From Bifidobacterium sp. (lineage in GTDB: Bacteria; Actinomycetota; Actinomycetes; Actinomycetales; Bifidobacteriaceae), in the NCBI RefSeq assembly GCF_022647885.1, contig NZ_JALCLM010000001.1, forward strand, positions 868,001 through 932,000: 64,000 nucleotides of DNA, in the 5' to 3' direction. Under the pieces are notes generated by a model. The model worked only from the letters and a program-made list of their open reading frames with translations, searched no databases and had not been told where the DNA came from. The translations under genes were made by a program, and so were the position numbers. Shown here piece after piece: positions 19,010-28,037 of the stretch; within the stretch, counting starts at the first letter, position 1; each line of letters opens with the position of its first letter.

Positions 19010-20428
19010 CTATTGTCGAATGTCGAGTGCTTGCAAAGCTTGGCGAAGTGAATCAACCTCGATGAGTTCCATGTGAGGTATATGAATAGCAGCGTTCCCA
19101 TGCTGTGACGCAGTTCGTCTCGGTTTTGGAATCACAGCTTTGGTGAATCCCAGTCGTGCAGCTTCCCGCAGACGATGTTCGAGTCGTGGCGCAGGTCGTA
19201 CCTGACCGGTTAGCGAAATTTCTCCAATAGCACAGGTGTCGCGAGGAATCGTAGTGTTTACCGCTGCGCTAGCGAGGGCAGCTGCAATAGCAAGATCGCA
19301 TGCGGGTTCCTTGGCAACCCCGCCCGCAATGGTAGAAACATAGAGGTCATTAGCGAGTACAGGAATGTGACCGTGTCGGTATAACACCGCAACCAACATT
19401 GCCAGTCGGTTGGAATCAATACCGTTAACTGCACGACGAGGTGTTGGTAACACGGAATTGGTCACTAATGCTTGGATTTCAATGGGTAGACTGCGATGCC
19501 CGTCAAGCGTGAAGGTTACGCATGTGCCTTCCACAGGCAGGTCATCAGAAGAGAGGAACAAGCCTGCAGGATCGGTGACTTCTTCGATACCTTCGCCGCT
19601 CATGTCGAAACATCCAACCTCATCAGTTGGCCCGAATCGGTTCTTAACTGCTCTGAGCATCCTCAACGCGGTTTGGGGGTCTCCTTCGAATTGGCACACC
19701 ACATCAACGAGATGTTCTAGTGTGCGCGGACCGGCAATGGAACCGTCCTTTGTGACGTGGCCGACGAGGAGGATAGGAATATCATGCGTTTTAGCCATAT
19801 CAATAAGAGCAGAAGCAACTTCACGAACTTGCGTGGATCCGCCAGGTATGCCATCAATATCTTGCGATGATATGGTTTGCGCAGAATCCACAATGACTAG
19901 GCGCGGATGTTCCTGCTCAATCAAAGCAAGAACCGTTGCCAGATCAGTCGTCGAAGCCAGAAGTAACTCATCGCTAACGGCATTCACTCGCGATGCACGC
20001 ATACGTATTTGTGACTGTGATTCTTCGCCTGAGATGTAGAGCACATTGCCCTGGTGCTCTTTAGATATGGACCCAGCGCTTTCCAATAGTAACGTTGATT
20101 TGCCAATACCAGGTTCACCCGCGACCAGCACCACGGAGCCTGGAATAATACCTCCGCCAAGCACGCGATCGAACTCTTCGAATCCCGTGCGAATACGAGT
20201 GATATGTTCGGAGTCGACCTGAGTAATTGGTGTCGCTGCGCTCACATTTCCTACAGCTGCTTGAGTCTTGGTGCGACCGCTTCCCGATGCTGAGTTATAC
20301 GCATTGGGACGAGCCTCATGGAATTCCTCAATGGTGCCCCATTCTCCACATTGAGGGCAGCGTCCGAACCATTTGGCACCGTTCCAACCACATTCGGTGC
20401 AAACATATTGTGTGCTGCTTTTTGCCAT
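19010..20428 (-). CDS. radA: DNA repair protein RadA (Sms)
   Basis: RadA is a RecA-like branch migration helicase that helps process recombination intermediates. The 472-residue protein has an N-terminal zinc finger CTECGWNGAKWFGRCPQC, Walker A GEPGIGKST near residue 105, the family KNRFGPTDE motif near residue 265 and a C-terminal Lon protease-like domain. Length and motifs are all intact. It runs opposite to ribF and appears to be monocistronic. Confidence 0.95.
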   Translation of the reverse strand: MAKSSTQYVCTECGWNGAKWFGRCPQCGEWGTIEEFHEARPNAYNSASGSGRTKTQAAVGNVSAATPITQVDSEHITRIRTGFEEFDRVLGGGIIPGSVVLVAGEPGIGKSTLLLESAGSISKEHQGNVLYISGEESQSQIRMRASRVNAVSDELLLASTTDLATVLALIEQEHPRLVIVDSAQTISSQDIDGIPGGSTQVREVASALIDMAKTHDIPILLVGHVTKDGSIAGPRTLEHLVDVVCQFEGDPQTALRMLRAVKNRFGPTDEVGCFDMSGEGIEEVTDPAGLFLSSDDLPVEGTCVTFTLDGHRSLPIEIQALVTNSVLPTPRRAVNGIDSNRLAMLVAVLYRHGHIPVLANDLYVSTIAGGVAKEPACDLAIAAALASAAVNTTIPRDTCAIGEISLTGQVRPAPRLEHRLREAARLGFTKAVIPKPRRTASQHGNAAIHIPHMELIEVDSLRQALQALDIRQ

Positions 20429-20584
20429 ACCAGCACGCTATAGCTGTTAAGGGACAAAGGCCATTGGTGACGATTACTGTTGGTGCATATCGGTAGGTCA
20501 TTTCAGGTACGTGATTGTGGTTGAAGGTGTGTAGTAACGCCTGTTGTTATGCAGAGCGTCTGCTGGCTGTGAGACAATCACAGC

Positions 20585-21196
20585 ATGGCGCAAACTCAAT
20601 CCACAAGCTCCCACCGCAGACTTGTTGCAGTTGTCTCAGCAATGGCTGTGGTGATTATTTTGGTATTACTCAGTGCATTTGTATGGCCGCGTTGGGCGGT
20701 TAAATCCTCTGTCGAGGCCAATTCAACACCTTCTCAGAGCCAAACTTCAAAGGCAGCGACTCCAACTGTTTCAGCAGCTGCTCTGCCTACAGATGCCTCT
20801 AATCTTCTGAAAACCATGCCGGACTCTGTCTCAACGTTCGCACGCACCAAAGCAGATGCGGCGACTGATTGGAGCTCAGCTAACCCGATTGAAGAATATA
20901 CCGTCGTGTATTCCACAGGGGATAGTGCTAAAGATGTCACCCTTAAAGTGGCTCAGTGGTCAACTGCAGATGATGCAAAGAAGCAGTATGATGCGCTCGC
21001 AGCAACTCTTACTGGTGAAGAACTCGGCTCTGGAAATGTTAAGGTCTCAGGAAGCACCACAGGGACATATGTTGTGAAAACAGATACTGCTGATGCCAAA
21101 AAGGCCACGGCACTCTGGCAGAACAGCACTGTTGTATTGCAGGCATCTGGCGAGAAGAGCGCCGTCCAGCAGTTCTATAAGCAGTTCCCTCTGTAA
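20585..21196 (+). CDS. Membrane-anchored protein of unknown function
   Basis: The 203-residue protein has one N-terminal transmembrane segment (LVAVVSAMAVVIILVLLSAFV, about residues 13-33) with positive residues before it, so the rest is probably outside. A Ser/Thr/Gln-rich linker (about 40-65) leads to a domain of some 140 residues containing EYTVVYSTGDSAKDVTLKVAQW and a final QQFYKQFPL. I recognise no named family. It lies between radA (divergent) and the bS22 gene, 64 bases upstream of the latter. Confidence 0.7.
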   Translation: MAQTQSTSSHRRLVAVVSAMAVVIILVLLSAFVWPRWAVKSSVEANSTPSQSQTSKAATPTVSAAALPTDASNLLKTMPDSVSTFARTKADAATDWSSANPIEEYTVVYSTGDSAKDVTLKVAQWSTADDAKKQYDALAATLTGEELGSGNVKVSGSTTGTYVVKTDTADAKKATALWQNSTVVLQASGEKSAVQQFYKQFPL

Positions 21197-21260
21197 TCGT
21201 CGCCTCAGCAGTGTACTATTGGGCAAGTTGCAATCTTTCAAGTAAGGAACGGAGGCTCGG

Positions 21261-21350
21261 ATGGGTTCGGTCATCAAGAAGCGCCGCAAGCGTATGAGTA
21301 AGAAGAAGCATCGTAAAATGCTGCGTAAGACTCGTCACCAGCGCAAGTAG
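21261..21350 (+). CDS. Small ribosome-associated protein bS22 (AURKAIP1/COX24 domain)
   Basis: This 29-residue gene reads MGSVIKKRRKRMSKKKHRKM and ends RKTRHQRK. It matches the tiny highly basic protein found in actinobacterial ribosomes and described as bS22 in mycobacteria, which sits on the 30S near the decoding region. GGAGG lies 5 bases ahead of the ATG, and a strong terminator follows. It is easily missed because of its length. The short C-terminus, compared with the 33-residue mycobacterial form, is the only difference noted. Confidence 0.92.
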   Translation: MGSVIKKRRKRMSKKKHRKMLRKTRHQRK

Positions 21351-21370
21351 AGTTATTGCTCTTATACACA

Positions 21371-21409
21371 TGAATCCCGACTGCTATATCTCATTGCAGT
21401 CGGGATTCA
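21371..21409 (+). terminator. Terminator after the bS22 gene
   Basis: TGAATCCCGACTGC pairs perfectly with GCAGTCGGGATTCA over 14 bp around an 11-nt loop, 20 bases after the stop. A short T run follows (GCGTTT). Confidence 0.85.
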
Positions 21410-21451
21410 CGCGTTTATGGGCTCAAATTGGCAAATCTGAGACCATAAATC

Positions 21452-21577
21452 CGTTTGTGTAGGGATCCGAAAGTATAACGAGCTTTTGTCGGATGCGAAA
21501 ATGGCAGAATTCCGCGCTTCTTATGTCTCGCTCTGAGTCTGATACATCCGGTCTTCCCAAAAATCCCTACACAAACG
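21452..21577 (+). repeat. Family A element, copy 4
   Basis: The longest copy at 126 bp, with perfect CGTTTGTGTAGGGAT/ATCCCTACACAAACG ends. Its core GAAAATGGCAGAATT begins 45 nt from the left end. It lies between the convergent bS22 and rpiA genes. Confidence 0.87.
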
Positions 21578-21613
21578 TAGAGGTATGCGTAATTTGCTGG
21601 TGAAACTACACAA

Positions 21614-21656
21614 AAGGCATGTGTGAGGCGAAATTGAATCGTCTCACGCATGCCTT
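21614..21656. terminator. Likely terminator of rpiA, usable in both directions
   Basis: AAGGCATGTGTGAGGCG and CGTCTCACGCATGCCTT pair with a few wobble or mismatched positions around a short loop. It lies 88 bases past the rpiA stop, and the first arm begins after A residues that would be a U tract on the minus strand. Confidence 0.7.
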
Positions 21657-21743
21657 ATTGCACACTTATATCAATTCGTCTGGAATATAAGACTCGTACC
21701 TAGCAGCTAATACACTTCTTGACGAATTCAGACAGACAATTCT

Positions 21744-22442
21744 TCACTTATTAGAGTTAGTCAGCACGCGAGGGCCATTGGGGTCACCGACGATGACGGT
21801 ATTTACCATATTCAAGAAGAGTCCATGCTCAACCACACCTACAGTGGTGATGAGATCCTGAGCAAGTTCTTCGGGATGATCGATTCGCTCCAAATGTAGA
21901 TCAACCACGAAATTCTTCTCATCAGTACGCACTGGCTGACCTTCAGCATCAAGGCGTAGGACTGGTTTATATCCCTTCGATTCGAAGAGATTAACTACAT
22001 GCCCTGCTCCGAAGGGGATAACCTCTACTGGTAGAGGGAATGCACCGATGGTATCTACAACTTTGGACTCATCAACAATCCATACGATTTTGGATGAATT
22101 AGTGGCAACGATTTTCTCCCACAACAGCGCTGCGCCGCCACCTTTGATGCCGTTAAAGTCTTTATCGACTTCGTCTGCACCATCTACGGTGACATCAATA
22201 TGGTCGACTTCATCAATATCAACAATCTTGATACCGTAGCTTTCGGCTTGTTCTTTGGTTCGCACCGAAGTGGTCACACCAGTGAATTCCAAGCCCTCTT
22301 CTTTGACTCTGCGGCCTAGTTCATCAACGAAAAAGCGCACAGTTGATCCTGTGCCTAGACCGGCAATCATTCCAGGCTCAATCAGCTTCGCGGCTTCAAT
22401 GCCTGCTGCCTTTTTCAAAGCGTCTTGTTGTGCTTTGTCCAT
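21744..22442 (-). CDS. rpiA: Ribose-5-phosphate isomerase A
   Basis: RpiA interconverts ribose 5-phosphate and ribulose 5-phosphate, which feeds the fructose-6-phosphate (bifid) shunt and nucleotide synthesis. The 232-residue protein shows [15 protein letters not shown] near residue 28, TVDGADEVD near residue 82 and [13 protein letters not shown], the substrate and catalytic loops. The second ATG (22442) is chosen since AAGGAG stands 7 bases before it, whereas the first one (22448) is too close. The gap downstream contains a terminator and a repeat. Confidence 0.94.
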   Translation of the reverse strand: MDKAQQDALKKAAGIEAAKLIEPGMIAGLGTGSTVRFFVDELGRRVKEEGLEFTGVTTSVRTKEQAESYGIKIVDIDEVDHIDVTVDGADEVDKDFNGIKGGGAALLWEKIVATNSSKIVWIVDESKVVDTIGAFPLPVEVIPFGAGHVVNLFESKGYKPVLRLDAEGQPVRTDEKNFVVDLHLERIDHPEELAQDLITTVGVVEHGLFLNMVNTVIVGDPNGPRVLTNSNK

Positions 22443-22615
22443 AATCATTCTCCTTGGCCGTGATGATTGCTATTGTCAGCTGCCTTGCACTGACTGATAG
22501 ACATAACAATAGTCACCATCGCTATTCTGTGCACTGTCCAACAACACGAACATGATTCTCGTTCTCGTCCCTTGCACACTGACATTCTTCCACTTAAACT
22601 CATACCGAGTGGTAT

Positions 22616-23842
22616 TCAGGCGTTTTGCTGTTCGCCAGCGCTGAACCAGTCCATCGTAAAAATAGAGCCGTTCACATCGACGTATCCCTCAGCATCTATG
22701 GCAGCATCAATGTGTAAAGTTCCACACACGCGTAGTGGCACGCCGCTATAACGTTTGCTGGAGGACGGGGGAGGAGAAAGACGAATTGTTCCCGATGCCT
22801 GTAACTGAGGTTTACGGCGAGTGCTCGATGGCTCGGATGGATCTTTTAACGAGGTTTCCGCATGAGGCGTTGGTGTCGTTTGCTGCTTACCTTGTGATAC
22901 TTCGGGCGTCTGCGAATCAAGTGTTTCATGCGATGACGATGACTCTTGGAGTGCTGGTGCTGAGCTGGTCTGAGTACTCGATGAATCACTCAACGAAGAG
23001 TCGGAGTCTGAGTCTGAAGCTGAGTCTGAAGCTGAGCTTGAGCTCGAATCTGAATATTGCTCATCCAATTCATATGAGGGAAGTGTCTTCTTGCCTGCAA
23101 GAGCAAGCTTCACATCTTCAGGGATATCAGTGCCCTCGGCGTAAGGGGATTCCAACAAAGACTGCCAACCTTCAAGAGGCAGATAGCCTTCTTTACGCCC
23201 CTCGCCGATATGAGTGGCATAACCATGCGCCAGATCATCAACCTTCTCGTTGAACTCATTGCCAGCATGGCCTTTAACCCACTTGAATTTCACCGAAGCA
23301 GGACGGGCAGAAAGTTCAGCGTCAATAGCTTTAATCAGTGGCGCATTCTTCACACTCTGCTTCTTGGCGTTTTTCCAGCCGTTCTTTTTCCATCCATGCA
23401 CCCATTTAGTAGAGCAATTAATAGCATATTGTGAATCGCTCTCGATAATGAGATCCTGAGAGCCACGGTGTGCACGAAGGGCCTGTAACACGGCGCAAAG
23501 TTCACCAATCTGATTGGTGCCGTTACTAGCGCCACCAGCGTCATGACGACCACCTTGGTGATCGACCCAGCCCCAACCCATTGGTCCGTTTGGATTCCCT
23601 AGTGCGCTTCCGTCTGTGGAGACCACTAAGGGGGAATCCAAACGGACCTGCCGCGACCCGTTGGGGTCGCTCACCTCTCCTAGGGAAAGACTGGTGGTCT
23701 TCCCCTTTGACGGTTCGGCATTTGGATTCCCTAGTGCGCTTCCGTCTGTGGAGACCACTAAGGGGGAATCCAAACGGACCGGTCCTGACCCGTTGACGTT
23801 TTCTACTGCGTCCGTATTAGTGCGCACAACGGGTGCTCCCAT
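22616..23842 (-). CDS. rnhA: Ribonuclease HI with duplicated first catalytic strand and long tail
   Basis: RNase HI cuts the RNA strand of RNA-DNA hybrids. The core is intact: STDGSALGNPN with the first Asp, then GELCAVLQAL with the Glu, IIESDSQYAIN with the second Asp, and HAGNEFNEKVDDLAH with the last Asp. The segment VRLDSPLVVSTDGSALGNPN occurs twice, near residues 21-40 and 65-84, so only the second copy is placed to fold with the core. A Ser/Asp-rich stretch and a small beta-type C-terminal domain (GVPLRVCGTLHIDA) follow, giving 408 residues against about 155 in E. coli. The true start is unsure; the duplicated region may be translated or not. Confidence 0.85.
   Translation of the reverse strand: MGAPVVRTNTDAVENVNGSGPVRLDSPLVVSTDGSALGNPNAEPSKGKTTSLSLGEVSDPNGSRQVRLDSPLVVSTDGSALGNPNGPMGWGWVDHQGGRHDAGGASNGTNQIGELCAVLQALRAHRGSQDLIIESDSQYAINCSTKWVHGWKKNGWKNAKKQSVKNAPLIKAIDAELSARPASVKFKWVKGHAGNEFNEKVDDLAHGYATHIGEGRKEGYLPLEGWQSLLESPYAEGTDIPEDVKLALAGKKTLPSYELDEQYSDSSSSSASDSASDSDSDSSLSDSSSTQTSSAPALQESSSSHETLDSQTPEVSQGKQQTTPTPHAETSLKDPSEPSSTRRKPQLQASGTIRLSPPPSSSKRYSGVPLRVCGTLHIDAAIDAEGYVDVNGSIFTMDWFSAGEQQNA
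23589..23648. repeat. 60-bp repeat inside rnhA, copy 1
   Basis: This 60-bp block is identical to 23721-23780. With a few more bases on its left it begins GGTCCGTTTGGATTCCC at 23583 and ends with the exact inverted complement, so it forms a 17-bp inverted repeat 66 bp long. It encodes the duplicated RNase HI strand on the minus strand. Confidence 0.85.
23721..23780. repeat. 60-bp repeat inside rnhA, copy 2
   Basis: Second copy of the block at 23589-23648, 132 bases (44 codons) away, so the duplication keeps the reading frame. Its left inverted arm is shorter (TTTGGATTCCC). Confidence 0.85.
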
Positions 23843-24052
23843 TCTTCAAACTCCTCATCGATGTCGTCACGCTACGTTTCTTAAAAAAGTTTCTCAAAAA
23901 CAGTGTCCTCGAACAGTGTTCTCAAGCCGTGTTCTCAAAAATCGCGTCTTCAAAAAATATATCCTCAGCAAGTGTACGCACAAAAAACTGTACATATAAG
24001 GGCATGAACCCTCACCGAACGAGCGCTGCTGCTGAGTCTCCTTGGGTATGCG
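23843..24052. other. Region upstream of rnhA with degenerate repeats
   Basis: No gene is supported here. It contains loosely repeated units related to CAGTGTTCTCAA (for example near 23902, 23918 and 23931) within an A/T-rich stretch. It must hold the rnhA promoter, but no clear hexamers were picked. Confidence 0.4.
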
Positions 24053-24130
24053 AAAGGGCTCGCCTTGAGCATTTCCAAACTTTTCGAAGCCAGTATTACT
24101 AGCTTCGAGCATGCACAAGACAAGCCCTTT
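24053..24130 (-). terminator. Likely terminator of pgm
   Basis: AAAGGGCT (24053-24060) and AGCCCTTT (24123-24130) pair, with TTG/CAA further in, and enclose a second perfect hairpin TCGAAGC/GCTTCGA. It lies 22 bases past the pgm stop on the minus strand. Confidence 0.55.
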
Positions 24131-24151
24131 GAGATTTACGCCGCAGCGAAA

Positions 24152-25828
24152 TCAGTCTTCGAGCGCTTTATCTACAACCTGTGTCGCCTCTTCTAGCACG
24201 GTGTCAAGTGCCTCTGGGGAGGTGAATGACTCGGCATATACCTTGTAGATGTTTTCAGTACCGGAAGGACGCGCTGCGAACCAGTTATCTTTAGTAGTGA
24301 CCTTCAATCCGCCAATTTTGGCATGATTTCCTGGTGCCTCAGTGAGCTTTGCAGTGATTTCCTCGCCAGCGAGTGTAGATGCTTCGACATCATCGCCAGA
24401 TAGTTTCGAGAACTTTTGCTTCTGCTCGAGTGTGGTAGGTGTATCGACGCGCTTATACCAGCTCTCACCAAAACGGTCTACCTGATCCTGATGGAGCTGA
24501 GCAGGATTCTTACCAGTCTTTGCAGTTATTTCTGCTGCGAGAAGGTCGGGAATCAGACCGTCCTTATCAGTGGTCCACACATGACCGTCCCTACGAAGGA
24601 AGCTCATACCAGAGCTTTCTTCTCCACCAAAGGCGACTTCTCCGCTGAAGAGTGGATCAACAAACCACTTAAAACCAACTGGTACTTCTACAAGCTTTGC
24701 ACCAATTGAAGCGGCAACACGATCGATCAAAGAGCTGGAAACAAGGGTCTTACCGATGCCAGCACCTTCCGGCCACCCAGGACGATTACCTGAGAAGAGA
24801 TACTCAACGCAGACAGCGATGTAATGGTTTGGATTCATCACGCCTGTTCCAGGGCAAACAATGCCGTGGCGGTCAGCATCAGGATCAGTGCCACCCACCA
24901 GATCATATTTATCCCACGCGCCAGCATTCAGGCGATCAACTAGGCCCTTCATAGCATATGGAGAGCTTGGATCAATACGAATCTTGCCATCGTGGTCAAT
25001 AGTCATGAAGCGCCATGTTGGATCGGTGTCGGGGTTAATCACACCAATATTCAGGCCATACTTCTCATTCATTAATGACCAATAGTGAACGCTGGCACCG
25101 CCAAGAGGATCAATTCCCAGACGCACGCCAGAAGAACGGATGAGGTCGAAGTCAATGACGTTGGCTAGATCAGACACATAGTGCTCGCGGTAGTCAAAAC
25201 GCTCCACAAGGTCTGTTGTTACGGCCTGCTCAAAAGGAATTCTCTTCACAGACTTGTAGTTGTCGAGCAATTCGTTGGCGCGAGTTGCTATGGCATTCGT
25301 AGTCTCTTCAGGGGCTGGTCCTCCTGTTGGCGGATCGTACTTGAAGCCACCATCGGTTGGAGGATTGTGTGAAGGGGTAACCACGATGCCGTCGGCGAGA
25401 TCAGCACCTGAGAACCGCTGGGTGCCGTCGGCTGCTCGGTTGTGTGTCAGAATTGCTTGCGAAATCGTTGGGGTAGGTGTGAAATCGTCATTCGCGTCGA
25501 TGCGCACGCGCACGCCGTTAGCTACCAGCACCTCAACTGCAGTCTTCCAGGCGGGCAAGCTGAGAGCATGGGTATCGCGGCCGATATATAGAGGACCAGT
25601 GATGCCTGCGGCCTTACGGTGCTCGGCAATCGCTTGTGAGATGGCTACGATGTGAGCCTCGTTGAACGAAGTCTTGAGGCTGGAACCTCGGTGACCGGAC
25701 GTGCCGAAAATCACACGTTGGGCGGCAACCGCGGAGTCGGGGGCGACATCGTAATATTTACCGATGACGTCATCGACGTTAATCAGATCTTCCGGGGTGG
25801 CGGGCATTCCCGCGTTATTAGCAACCAT
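24152..25828 (-). CDS. pgm: Phosphoglucomutase (alpha-D-glucose phosphate-specific)
   Basis: The enzyme interconverts glucose 1-phosphate and glucose 6-phosphate. The 558-residue protein shows GTSGHRGSS near residue 42, the phosphoserine loop [17 protein letters not shown] near residue 150, the metal loop DPDADRHG near residue 310 and the sugar loop [10 protein letters not shown]. It matches the E. coli Pgm type in length. The start [16 protein letters not shown] at 25828 is chosen on conservation; no strong ribosome binding site is visible, and an in-frame upstream start at 25879 is possible. Confidence 0.93.
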   Translation of the reverse strand: MVANNAGMPATPEDLINVDDVIGKYYDVAPDSAVAAQRVIFGTSGHRGSSLKTSFNEAHIVAISQAIAEHRKAAGITGPLYIGRDTHALSLPAWKTAVEVLVANGVRVRIDANDDFTPTPTISQAILTHNRAADGTQRFSGADLADGIVVTPSHNPPTDGGFKYDPPTGGPAPEETTNAIATRANELLDNYKSVKRIPFEQAVTTDLVERFDYREHYVSDLANVIDFDLIRSSGVRLGIDPLGGASVHYWSLMNEKYGLNIGVINPDTDPTWRFMTIDHDGKIRIDPSSPYAMKGLVDRLNAGAWDKYDLVGGTDPDADRHGIVCPGTGVMNPNHYIAVCVEYLFSGNRPGWPEGAGIGKTLVSSSLIDRVAASIGAKLVEVPVGFKWFVDPLFSGEVAFGGEESSGMSFLRRDGHVWTTDKDGLIPDLLAAEITAKTGKNPAQLHQDQVDRFGESWYKRVDTPTTLEQKQKFSKLSGDDVEASTLAGEEITAKLTEAPGNHAKIGGLKVTTKDNWFAARPSGTENIYKVYAESFTSPEALDTVLEEATQVVDKALED

Positions 25829-26019
25829 GACACATATAATGCCACAGTTAAAAGACAACAAAAAAACACGCAAGTGCACGAAACTTCACAAATTGACACA
25901 TCTCCGTCTTTAGCCGTTCTGCTCTCACTGTATTGCGACTACAAAGAAATGAAACCCAATACTGCGGTGTGCGACACGCTGAAAACTTCTGTTTGAGCGT
26001 GCTCGATACACAGTTCTAT

Positions 26020-26075
26020 GGCTTGGTGGCTTGGTGGCTTGGTGGCTTGGTGGCTTGGTGGCTTGGTGGCTTGGT
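26020..26075. repeat. Seven tandem copies of GGCTTGGT
   Basis: The 8-bp unit is repeated exactly seven times with no variation. It lies in the 306-base gap between the pgm start and the lipid kinase stop, with both genes on the minus strand, so it is upstream of pgm. No gene was found in the rest of this gap. Perfect repeats of this kind are prone to slippage. Confidence 0.95.
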
Positions 26076-26134
26076 GGAGGTGGATGGGAAATCTGCGGCC
26101 TACTGGCTTACGGGCCAGTTAAGTGCTAGAAATC

Positions 26135-27229
26135 TCACTGCGAGCTTTTCTCTGGCACACGCACACAAAGCGCGCGCGGCTCGATGCTGATAGCTATATC
26201 TCTAGTTTCGCCGATGATGTCTCCATCAACTTGAGCTAAACAAGGTTTTTCGAGGCGTAAGTGTGCCTTTGGTCCTTGCATCTGCTCGATGGTCGAATTG
26301 GTAGATAGTGGACTTTGCTTAGCTTTACCTGTAATGGTCTGATGGACTACATCGCCAAATAAATTCGCCCAACCAATAAGGCCACCAGAAGTATCAATGA
26401 TTTCAAAATCGAGCATGCCGTCATCAAAAGAAGCTTCAGGCATGAGCGAGAAACCTGGTATTTCGCCACAATTGCCCGCCATAAAGGTCCTAAATGCCAG
26501 CTCAGATACTTCGTGAGTTTTGCCTTGACTGTCGGTGAGGCTTAAAGATCCTTTGAATTTTGGAGCAAATAGATGCTTAACACCGCTCACAAAATAAGCG
26601 AGCCAGCTGATATTTTTCTTTAGCGTGGGATCGGTGTCGTCAATCATCAACGCATCGAAACCGATGCCTGCAATAATGAGGAAACCGTGCTTATGCTCTG
26701 GCTCATCCGAATCCAGCAACGCAACTCTGCCCATATCAACCTGGCGCGAGCCGTGGGATGTGGCGACACCAAGTGCAGCATCGACATCATCAACAGGGAT
26801 GCCGACATTGCGAGCGAAAAGATTACCCGTTCCAATTGGAATAATTCCTAGAGCATGATCAGTCCCAGCAAGGGCACTAGCGACAGTGCGTACTGTGCCG
26901 TCGCCGCCCACAGCAACAATAACTTCAGCATGTTGCTCAAGCGCCTCTTTAGCGCAGGCAGTACCATCTTTTTCTATCGTGGTTTCGATGAATTGGATGT
27001 CATTAATGCCTTTGTGAGTGCAAAACTCGCTAATGTGATTGCGGAGTTCTTGAGCGCGTGGCTTCGAGGGATTAATAATAAAGGCGTACTTCACCTGATC
27101 CTTGTTTCTACTTAAAACGTGCAAAGTACGTTCCTTTCGCCTTTGGTAGCGCAGCAATAGCACAATCCCAGCCAACACAATAATCACCATAAGACTCACA
27201 CTGAGGGCTACTATCGCTGAAGTTGGCAT
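26135..27229 (-). CDS. Diacylglycerol/lipid kinase (YegS/DagK family)
   Basis: The protein has an N-terminal transmembrane helix (about residues 5-27, IVALSVSLMVIIVLAGIVLLL) followed by a basic patch and a diacylglycerol kinase catalytic domain. The nucleotide-binding motif VAVGGDGTVRTVASALAG and the GIIPIGTGNLFARN motif are intact, and INPSKP opens the domain. Such enzymes phosphorylate diacylglycerol or related lipids to recycle phosphatidic acid. The start MPTSAIVALSV (27229) is preferred over an upstream in-frame start at 27289 because it begins directly ahead of the membrane helix. Membrane anchoring is a minor departure from soluble DagK. Confidence 0.88.
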   Translation of the reverse strand: MPTSAIVALSVSLMVIIVLAGIVLLLRYQRRKERTLHVLSRNKDQVKYAFIINPSKPRAQELRNHISEFCTHKGINDIQFIETTIEKDGTACAKEALEQHAEVIVAVGGDGTVRTVASALAGTDHALGIIPIGTGNLFARNVGIPVDDVDAALGVATSHGSRQVDMGRVALLDSDEPEHKHGFLIIAGIGFDALMIDDTDPTLKKNISWLAYFVSGVKHLFAPKFKGSLSLTDSQGKTHEVSELAFRTFMAGNCGEIPGFSLMPEASFDDGMLDFEIIDTSGGLIGWANLFGDVVHQTITGKAKQSPLSTNSTIEQMQGPKAHLRLEKPCLAQVDGDIIGETRDIAISIEPRALCVRVPEKSSQ

Positions 27230-27451
27230 AATAACTATTGTGATATCGCATCTCACTGTGCAGTCAGTAACACAGTAAATTTGAACCAATCCTGCACGAT
27301 TTGCCGAAAAGATTCCGAGTTATGTTCGGAATTCATCGAATGTGTTGAGAAGAATGGTGATATTGATATTCTGTGCACCCATTTACGGGATATTTTTGAA
27401 GGAACAGGCCCTGTATTGAAGCAATTTTGGCGGTGTCGATGTGCAGATTCC

Positions 27452-27565
27452 AGTTGTGTAGGGATTTTATGGCTAAGGGCAAGTATCCAATTATGGCAAA
27501 GACTGAAATACCGCCATTTCTTGTTACTTGATTTAGGACTCTTCTGATAAATCCCTACACAAACG
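27452..27565 (-). repeat. Family A element, copy 5 (reverse orientation)
   Basis: Read on the minus strand this 114-bp copy starts CGTTTGTGTAGGGATTT and has the core AGAAATGGCGGTATT 44 nt in, so it is inverted relative to the other five. The opposite end (CAGTTGTGTAGGG on the plus strand) is less well kept. It lies in the divergent gap between the lipid kinase and serS. Confidence 0.82.
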
Positions 27566-28037
27566 ACACTCAACCTGATATACGGGTTGAGGGAGGTCAA
27601 ATTTAAGGCTACATTTCGTGAATTGCTACGTTATGTGCTGCTTTGGGTGGGATCTTCTGGCATATTCTTCGCAGAAGTCGTTGACAAGTTGCCTATGTCA
27701 ACGTGATTACACATTAGGGAATCGCTGGCGGGGGGATGAGTGCTCAATTTCATGGTGGGCGCTCTCTGGGCTTTGTTGAACGCGACGCGTTGAGCGAGTG
27801 CGTTCGAGTATCGCGCAATCGCTGGTGCGATTGCCTTCGCAACCTTTGTGGTTGCTTACTTCACCTATCTACAGTCCACTGGACTGTAGATTTACGGTTC
27901 AGCGACAGTAAGCACACTGTGCTTGGGTTGTGGAGAAGCTATTAGCTTCCGTTGCTTAGCGAGTGCGTTCGAGTATCGCGCACAGCGACAGTAAGCACAC
28001 AGTGCTTACTGTCTCCTAAGAGCATTAGGCTGGGGGC
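27566..28037 (+). other. Leader region of serS with a promoter candidate, repeats and stem-loops
   Basis: The region contains no gene I can support. TTGACA at 27681 and TGATTA at 27704 with 17-bp spacing form a promoter candidate, overlapped by the inverted repeat GTTGACA/TGTCAAC (27680-27702). Stem-loops follow at 27868-27890 (11-bp arms, 1-nt centre) and 27987-28013 (GACAGTAAGCAC/GTGCTTACTGTC). A 24-nt block at 27794-27817 recurs exactly at 27959-27982, and an 18-nt block at 27900-27917 recurs at 27983-28000. The stem at 28013 ends 24 bases before serS. Confidence 0.55.

Noticed and set aside
27736-27945. Open frame of 69 codons upstream of serS
   Set aside because: It overlaps stem-loops and repeated blocks, has no ribosome binding site of note and its translation has no protein-like features.
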